A stretch of 64,000 nucleotides of DNA, taken from Prillingera fragicola. Lineage: Eukaryota > Basidiomycota > Tremellomycetes > Trichosporonales > Trichosporonaceae. Below are positions 57,181 to 64,000 of the stretch, in pieces. Both the position numbers and the translations under genes were made by a program. Where the stretch lies: positions 434,001 to 498,000 of the forward strand of contig BEDY01000002.1 in NCBI GenBank assembly GCA_002335605.1, given 5' to 3'. Each line of letters opens with the position of its first letter. Positions within the stretch are counted from its first letter, which is position 1. The notes under the pieces are model-generated. The model searched no databases. It was not told the DNA's origin and saw only the letters and a program-made list of their open reading frames with translations.

Positions 57181-59243
57181 ATGCCGCTGCCTAGCGGCAT
57201 ACTCCCCCTCGCTCCCAGTGAGCCCGGCTCAGTACCTCCTCATGCTTTCCTCGTTCGCTTCCCAGAGGACACATGGGGTAAGCTTGCCAGCGCTGCCAGG
57301 AGCGGGCAAGAGGTCACATTGACTGTTGATGACGGAATCGTGAGTGGACCGAGTTGTCGCTGGCAAAGGGCTGCCAGCGTCGACGAGTCAGCACTGGTTT
57401 GTCTCAACCAGCTGATAGCCTCAGGCACTCAACCTTCCAGGTCAAGAACCATTACAGCTCGATGCGCATGCAGGCCAGCCTAATGAGCTGTACGCACTGG
57501 TATCGGGGTCACAATTCCTTGAGCCTATAGGCAATGCCAGTGGGCGTCTGAGTGTCCCATTTAGCGCCATGTCGAGAAGTCGCGCCGCCGACAAGGTCAA
57601 ACAACAAAACGCCGAGCTCGACCGAGAGCGTCAAGCTCGCGCCGAGCGCGTCGCTGGTAAGCCGACGTCGTCTGCGGCTGTATCGCGCCAGCCCACACGC
57701 CCATCTACGCCGGCGACTATGCCCACAGTGCATCAGCCAGCAATATCTATGGCTCGTGTGATGAGCGGCCCAGCAGTCATGAGCTCCGCTACAACTGAAC
57801 GGATACCCCTGAAAACGCGAGTTGTCCAGCTTCTTGCCCTCGGTCCCTCGTCCTTGGATCGAATTTTGGAGCGCACAAACGGTGACGTCGAGGATGTGAT
57901 GCGCATCGTCAATGTGGTATGTGCACACTGGTCCCGAAGTTCGCGCCGATGCTGATACATCACAGATTGCCCAAAAGAACAATGGGTCGCCACTCATGTA
58001 CACACTGCGCTCAGCGCAGTATGCCAAGATCAAAATTGGCTCATGGCGCTACACGCACGAGGAAAAGGTCAAGGTGATTGCCCTTGCACGAAAGGCGTTA
58101 GACGACCTCAAGCTCCCGCCAGACGCGGAAGAGCGAGAAGAGCTGGATCAGAAGGAACGCGAAGCCTTTGCGGGCAGCGCAAGCTCATCGGGATCGAACG
58201 CGGCTTCGCCACCTGGCCCGTCTGCTGCGCCCGTGTCAGCCCCACCCCCTGCATCTCCCCCGAAGCCTAAAAGGGTGTCGCCGGTCAAACAAACCGCTGC
58301 AGTTCGCAACGAGTCAGCGCCATCGTCACGTCGAGAGTCGCCCGCTCCGCCCGCCGCAAAGTCCAAGATCGACAAGGTCGAGCGTACCAAGGTTGGCAAG
58401 CAGATTGCCAAGATGCGCTCTGAGCACAGCAAGCGCTCATCCTCACTGCCGAACTCGAAACCGTCCGATGGGATCGCCAGCCCGCGGCTTCCTCCGGCTA
58501 GCACAGGATATGATTCCGACGTGAGCGATGCCAAGGCGAAACCTAGGGCAAAGGAGACGAAAGCGAAGGGGGAGGAGCCCGAAAAGGTCGAAAAGGCGCC
58601 ACGGTCCGACAAGGCGGGGCGCGCGACCAAACCGGCCAAGGATTCCGCGTCCGACAGCAGCTCGAAACGGAAGCGTGAAGAGGCTGAGCGTGGCAAGGCG
58701 CGACTGTCGCGCGACTACACCAGCTCGGAGGACAGCGACAGTGACGGTGGTCGTGGACGCAACCGCGCCACTAAGGGTTCCTCTTCCAAGACTGCGGCCG
58801 CGAATGGCAAGAGCCACACCAACGGCAACGCCAAACAGAGCCGCGCAGCGCGTAACGGATCGCCATCGTACACGTCTTCAGACGATGACCGCGACTCGCG
58901 CTCTAAGCGTGCACGTGCATCTTCTCCTGCAAGCCGTCTTCCGAGCTTTAAGAGGAAGGCCCCAGCCCCAGCCCCGTTAGATCTGCAGCGGTCAAATGGC
59001 CGCAAGGGAGACAAGGACAAGCCGCCTGACGCCAAGGCGCTCCGCGAGCGCTACGACGATCTATTTCCCAGGTACGAGCGGCTGTCCAACAAACTGGCAG
59101 CGCTGTATCAGGCTGCGGAGCGTGTGCGCGATGGAGGTTCACCAGACAATTTGGCGAACGAATCGGATGTGGCGCGCAAGGTCGCACAGTGGGAGGAGTG
59201 GCACGGTGAGTTGGAGAACATCCGAGCCTGGTTTGCGGCTTGA
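57181..59243 (+). CDS. RNA polymerase II elongation factor ELL-like
   Basis: This is a putative suppressor of Pol II pausing. Exons 57181-57339, 57425-57916 and 57966-59243 give 642 residues. The N-terminal 120 residues (FLVRFPEDTWGKLASAA, PNELYALVSGSQFLEPIG) form the ELL amino-terminal beta region. A winged-helix part follows: IPLKTRVVQLLALGPSSLDRIL and AQKNNGSPLMYTLRSAQY, then KIGSWRYTHEEKVKVIALARK. The middle (about 290-560) is a disordered Ser/Pro/Lys region. The last 70 residues, DDLFPRYERLSNKLAALYQA to EEWHGELENIRAWFAA, match the occludin/ELL coiled-coil domain. The acceptor at 57424 was chosen because it gives ALNLPGQEPLQLDAH in frame with the rest; the nearer AG at 57447 would not. 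Domain order argues for ELL over an occludin. Confidence 0.8.
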
Positions 59244-59481
59244 GCGCTGCCAAAGCTCGATACAGGATCCAGTTGTACATAATTAGTGGCCGTAGGCCTA
59301 TTTGCATGGCGTTTATGTGTGTCTCTATGTGCACTGGTGAGCGATGTGTATGCTATTTGTCCACAGGGTACAAGTTGGTCGCAGCGGTGCCTGTGGCGAA
59401 CACCCAAGTTCACCAGGCGTCATTGCTTTTTTTGGTGCCTGCCTTCTTCGTCAGCAACTTCCGTCTCCCACTCACATCACC

Positions 59482-60893
59482 ATGGACGAGTCTGGCTGGT
59501 GTCTCACCGAGTCGGACCCTCAGGTCTTCAGCGAGCTTCTGCGCGAGCTTGGCGTGACGGGCCTCCAGGTTGTAAGTGTCCTGTCTGGTTCGGCGACGCT
59601 GTTGTTGTGGTAGTGTTCACGACGCGCGGCCTACCATGTGGCGCCTAGGAAACGTTGGGACCGACGCTGACCTCCCAGGATGACCTGTACTCACTCGATG
59701 AGAGTGTTGTGGCTGGCCTTCGTCCCATTCACGCCCTCATCTTCCTGTTCAAGTACGTCGGCCAGGGCGACGGTTCCACCGAGCAAGGCATTGAGGTGGA
59801 CCCCCTCGAGGCTGGCGTGTGGTTCTCGAACCAGGTCAGTAGAGACGGCAGGCCTGTTAGGGGCTCCAAGGCGTATCAATTGTGTTGGGAGACGCGCGCT
59901 ATTCTGCCGTGCAACTCATTGTCTTATACACCTGCTGACAAGCAGGTCATCAACAACTCGTGCGGAACTATCGCCGCTCTCAACGCTGTCATGAACATTC
60001 CAACGGCGACCTCGTCCAACAAGGGCGAGAGCATTGCCGTTGGCGCTGAGCTGGAGAACCTTCGTGACTTTGCTGCTGGCATGTCGAGCATGGAGTGAGT
60101 ACATTATCCGGGAGACGACACTGTGGAGAAACGTTGTTAGCATGACGGTCCACAGCAGTGCGCCTATCTACACTCAGGCAATGGCACTCGCGCATGGCAC
60201 ACGGGCTGACGGACAGTCTTGGCCACGTCGTTGCATCTTCTGACCGTATTCGTGAGGTGCACAACTCCTTCTCCAAGACCTCGCCGTTCTCGCTGGACCC
60301 ATCTGCGATCCCCGAGCGAGAGAAGGAGGACGCCTATCACTTTGTCACCTACCTGCCCGTGAATGGCGTCCTGTACGAGCTTGACGGACTGCGCGGCACC
60401 CCGATCATGCACGCCGCCGTAGACGAGGATTGGATCGAGGCCGCGCGTGACACCATCGAGGCGCGCATCGCCACCTACCCTCCTGGCTCGGTGAGTGCTC
60501 GTTGCTTGTTGCTATCGCGCCCTCGACTTTACTGACGTACGCAGGTCATGTTCAACCTTCTGGCCATTCGCTCGGCAGCTATTCCCCGCCTTGAGCGCCA
60601 GATCGCTGACCTCACGATCGACGCCACCACGCGCATGGAGCTGTCGGACCAGCTCGAGCATGAGAAGGCCAAGGAGGCGCAAGGCCGCATGGAGAATTCA
60701 CTGCGTCGGCACAACATGCTTCCCCTCGTCCTCAACCTCTTCCAGGCTCTCAACCAGAGCAAGAGCAAGAGTGAGTGCAACGTTGAAAAGAAGGAATGAC
60801 TCTGACATTATTGCAGCGGCTGTGGTCGACGCGGCGCGGACCAAGGGCAAGGCGCAGAAGGAGAAGGAGAAGGCGAGGAAGGAAGCGCAGTAG
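59482..60893 (+). CDS. UCH37/UCHL5-type ubiquitin C-terminal hydrolase
   Basis: This is a cysteine deubiquitinase of family C12, in other species bound to the proteasome. Exons 59482-59571, 59679-59834, 59946-60094, 60178-60490, 60545-60770 and 60817-60893 give 336 residues. WCLTESDPQVFSELLRELGV opens the UCH fold. VINNSCGTIAALNAVMN holds the catalytic Cys (about C88), AYHFVTYLPVNG the catalytic His (about H186), and LYELDGLRGTP the Asp. The C-terminal extension, SAAIPRLERQIADL and HNMLPLVLNLFQAL (ULD-like domain), separates UCH37 from short UCHs. It ends in a Lys/Glu coiled tail. The exon 4 acceptor at 60177 gives MEQWHSRMAHGLTDSLGH in frame; this junction is the least certain. Confidence 0.9.
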
Positions 60894-61154
60894 AAGAGGA
60901 TGGCACAGTTAATAACACAGTAGAACAGCACCATGCATCAGGACGGTTTGGTTCCAAACGGCTGAGCAGGGTGCGCGGCTCACTGGTGGGCATGGCTTCG
61001 CTCGTTCGTGCAATTGCTCCGAAACATCAGTACCTCCACCGCTTACATCGTCACAACATCTCTTCAGCTGTCTTGCTCTTTCCCACTCAATGCATTTTCT
61101 TATCAGCTGCTAGCCACGGCCGCCAGACGGTCGTGCGCACAAGCGGCAAATATT

Positions 61155-62015
61155 TTAGTGGTGCTCGCCCTTGGGGAGGTCCTGCTCAAGGAACTTGAGG
61201 TACTCGCCAGCCGTCTGGGCACCGTCCTCCGAGACGGCGGCCTTGACAGGGGCAGCGGCCGAGCCACCGAGGGTAGGCTCCTGAGCGTCGAACTTCGACA
61301 TCTCAGCGGCGAGGTCGGTGGGGAGAGCAGGGGCAGAGGGCTTCGAGGGAGCCGAGAACTGGCGGACGGCCTGGGCGGCGGCGGCCTTGTCCTGCGAGCG
61401 TCAGTCCCACGCGCCATTCAACTTTCGGGCCAGTAACCACAATGCGCGACGCAGAGCAGCAGGTGCCTCTCGGGGCTCTCCTTCGGCTCTTCGGGTGGAA
61501 CCCCAGTCCCATCACGACCACCGCGCAGGCCGCGCTTGCCCCGCTAACACTTCATCGTCACTCTCAATCGCCATTCGCCCGCTTCACACTCTCGCTTGCT
61601 AGCCGCTGTCCTCCAGAAATACGTACCTGGGCAGGGGCCTTGTAGGCCTTGAGCTCCTTGACGTAGAGGTCCTGGACGAGGTCTGTATTGTCAGCCTCAA
61701 GCACACTCCCCACATCGGCCATCACGGCATAACGCGCCAGGCCGCGACTACTCACCGGCACGGGCTGCGGAGACCGAGAACGCGCGCGCGAAGACGGGAG
61801 CGGCAACGCGCTGGGCCTGCGAAGTGTTAGCTCGGCATGAAGGGGTGCGGAGTTGGGTAGTCAAATGCCACGCCACGATGTCCGAGGAATCCCGCGCCAA
61901 GGCGCTGGAGGAAGACTCGATCTTCCACGAAAGCGACAAGGAGCGGAGTCTTTGGTAGTGGCGCGGCATTGCTGGCGAGAGTGGGGGGACGCACAGAGAG
62001 ACGGAGGAGGGACAT
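61155..62015 (-). CDS. ATP14: Mitochondrial F1F0 ATP synthase subunit h
   Basis: This is a fungal peripheral-stalk subunit of complex V. Exons 62015-61995, 61816-61756, 61682-61627 and 61391-61155 give 124 residues. MSLLRLSAQRVAAPVFARAF is a mitochondrial presequence. The mature protein starts near ADLVQDLYVKELKAYKAPAQ, the strongest family signature, continues KAAAAQAVRQFSAPSKP and ends EYLKFLEQDLPKGEHH. The first coding exon is exactly seven codons, and the following intron of about 180 nt is long for this window. The third intron (about 235 nt) is also long. Confidence 0.9.
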
Positions 62016-62851
62016 TATGGGCGGAGTGGGAGGAGTGGTGAGCGGAGGGGTTGAGGAGAAGAAAGGGGGAGCAAGTAACAAGACGGCTGTCCGGCCGATT
62101 TCGCGCTTTGGAAAACTAGGCACGGGGGGAATTCTGGCACGCCTATTTGGTCTTGACAATGGGACGCCGAAGTACGCCTGCCACCTTACGTTTAACTGGC
62201 AGCTAGGTAAACAGTCTGGAGCTGAACTAGGTAGACTGGTGAGAGAGAGAAAGCAGCGCAGCCATTAGAAGGAGAGGGAGGCAAGAAGGAAGGTTTCATC
62301 AACAACGACAGGGTACAAGCTTGAACTGGTGTAAGGAGAGCTCTACAACAGAATACATAGTCCAAATCCTCTTCCAATCCCGACACACTGACTGCAATAC
62401 GCTCATTCACATGAACGATATGCAGACCAGCATGTTGGAATGTTTAGTCAGACCATAAGTGCCGCCTCTTTGTTAACAAGGAGGGTGGCCGCCGGGCGGC
62501 TGATGTCTACCCGTGCCGCTCCACCCCGAAGGGCGGGGCACAGTCGAATCGCTGCGGCCGTGGAGTGTCATCTTTTCTAAAAACTATCTCTGTCAGCGTT
62601 CCGGCACTAGGCTAACTGTACGCGTCGCTGCAACTCACCATGGAAGGATGAAGACCAACAGTTTGACTGGCCACCGACTTTTGGGCAGCGAGCACTGGTG
62701 CGAGGCGTGCGTGATAGAATTGGCTCCGAGATCAATCAAAAACACACGTCAACATCCCCAGCAGCACGACCCCACGGGGAGGTGGAGGCTGTAATGCATT
62801 GTGCGGTATCTAGACCTGTTCTCAGTTTGTTGATGTGACGTCTAACGCGAG
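62016..62851. other. Divergent intergenic region (ATP14 / TMEM19-like)
   Basis: About 840 bp without a supportable gene on either strand. No repeat, tRNA or palindrome of note. Confidence 0.5.
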
Positions 62852-63916
62852 ATGCCGCAATTACCAGCAAACATATATCCAGGAGCGACTCTGGTAGCCA
62901 CAGGATTGGCTATGCATGGTCTCAGGAAGGGCTCGCTGTCGTCCTCGGGGGCGGCTGCAGCCTTCCTCGTTGGGTATGGCCACCTCGCCAACCCTCTCAA
63001 AGTGTTCGGCACCAGCTTGATCGTTTTTTATCTTGTCGGATCCCGTGCGACCAAGGTAAGCGTAACAACCTTTCAATTTAAGGAGGTCTTACGCATCTGA
63101 CACTGTCCAGGTCAAAGCGAATGTCAAGGTCACCCTTGAAGACGGCCCGGACGCGGCTAAGCCAGGTGGCAACCGCAACTGGATCCAGGTCCTGTCTAAT
63201 TCGCTTCCAAGTCTGTTGGCTGCTGTCTGGTACCGACTCTATGTGGTAAGTGCTTTCAGGTGTGCTTTGGCTGAATCAATCAGAACAACACTCAGACAGG
63301 CCTCTTGATTGACTCCGTACTGCCCCGCCGCCTCCTCTTCGCTTGCCTTGCGTGAGTGCCGAGTATTGCTTCTCGCTAACGCACAGACACTTTGGCACCT
63401 GCCTCGGTGACACGCTGGCTTCCGAACTGGGTATTCTCTCAAAGAGCAAGCCTGTTCACATTGTCACCCTGTCCACCGTCCCTCCTGGCACAAACGGCGC
63501 CGTGTCCCCCATGGGACTAGCAGCCTCTGCTGCCGGCGGGGCTATTATGGGTTTGGCAATGCTTATAGACCTTGCTATTGAGGACAAGGCAGTTCCGTCC
63601 ACCTCACCTAGCACTCTCTGGGGTGCTGCTGCTACGCTCGTTGGGTTCGGGACCGCAGCTGGACTAGCCGGTAGCTTGGTGAGTTTCCCGGCCATTCGTC
63701 GCTGACATGTAGCTCGATAGCCTACTTGGAGCTACTCTTCAGCGCACCTTATACTCGACGCGCGACGGACGCATTTTGACGGATCACTCCCACCGCGCTG
63801 GCGAGGAAGGTGTAATCACCATCGGACCCGGCCGTGATGTTCTCAGCAACTCTGCGGTCAACTTTATCACAGCAAGCGTCATGTCAGCAATCGGCTGGTG
63901 GGTCGGTGGATTGTAG
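62852..63916 (+). CDS. TMEM19 / DUF92 family integral membrane protein
   Basis: Exons 62852-63055, 63111-63245, 63284-63351, 63387-63678 and 63713-63916 give 300 residues. There are about six hydrophobic segments (for example YPGATLVATGLAMHGLRKG, VFGTSLIVFYLVGSRATK and AASAAGGAIMGLAMLID). The diagnostic CLAHFGTCLGDTLASELGILS and the C-terminal DSLLGATLQRT with GWWVGG fit TMEM19/DUF92. Homologues in plants (VTE6) are phytyl-phosphate kinases, but fungal function is unknown. The motif KPVHIVTLSTVPPGTNGAVS is typical of the family. The acceptor at 63283 was chosen because the later AG (63299) would create an immediate stop. The gene appears complete just before the window ends. Confidence 0.88.
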
Positions 63917-64000
63917 CTTGTAGCATGCATTTTGGTATGAGCGACATTCTATCCTGTAAACGTAAATTGTCTCTTGACATTAGAACTGCTGCGCGGCCTG
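63917..64000. other. 3' flank of the TMEM19-like gene
   Basis: 84 bases to the window end. It is the probable 3' UTR or flank of the preceding gene; nothing else is seen. Confidence 0.4.

Overview
The window is nuclear DNA from a fungus, most likely a basidiomycete yeast of the Tremellomycetes. A Trichosporonales relative is my best guess, inferred from gene content and intron style without any database search. Evidence: genes are cut by many short GT-AG introns (roughly 35-70 nt), coding third positions are GC-rich, and the protein set is fungal (Zn2Cys6 regulator, ATP synthase subunit h, Ish1-type protein, PriA-like secreted protein, KDM5/Rum1-type demethylase). I could reconstruct 25 protein genes, 24 of them complete, by joining exons whose reading phases agree. 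I found no rRNA, tRNA, CRISPR array or intact transposon.

Layout. 0-8.2 kb: the 5' part of a RhoGEF gene (minus) and a large JmjC histone demethylase (plus). 8.4-16 kb: a protein O-mannosyltransferase, then two same-strand carbohydrate genes, a GH105 unsaturated glycuronyl hydrolase and a GH78 alpha-L-rhamnosidase. 16.7-25 kb: minus-strand housekeeping genes for succinate dehydrogenase flavoprotein, casein kinase 2 alpha and DNA topoisomerase I. 25.6-32.8 kb: a SCY1-type pseudokinase (plus), a Zn2Cys6 regulator and a glutaredoxin (minus). 34-42.5 kb (plus): a DH-PH RhoGEF, an Nbp2-like SH3 adaptor and an NAPE-PLD-type metallohydrolase. 42.6-51.7 kb (minus): a C2-domain protein, a secreted modular cysteine-rich protein, a gene-poor 1.8 kb stretch with tandem duplications, and an Ish1-repeat protein. 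52.6-64 kb: dihydrolipoamide dehydrogenase, dUTPase, Mago nashi, an ELL-like elongation factor, a UCH37-type deubiquitinase, ATP synthase subunit h and a TMEM19-family membrane protein.

How the genes fit together. Most are unrelated housekeeping genes, as expected in a fungal chromosome. The one plausible functional cluster is GH78 + GH105 (11.5-16 kb). Both lack signal peptides and could complete intracellular breakdown of rhamnose-containing oligosaccharides. A compact stack of CGG/CCG palindromes lies about 85-130 bp upstream of the GH105 start and looks like a binding site for a Zn2Cys6 regulator.

The most unusual protein is the secreted one at 45.6-47.6 kb. It has one 8-Cys module and four 9-Cys modules joined by Ser/Thr linkers, followed by a Kex2-like basic site and a PriA-like cysteine domain. 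The most unusual gene structures are a 6-nt internal exon in the Mago gene, a 12-nt exon in the NAPE-PLD-like gene, first exons of exactly seven codons in three genes, and a probable ATG-only first exon in the RhoGEF gene. I did not find a clearly new multi-gene system.
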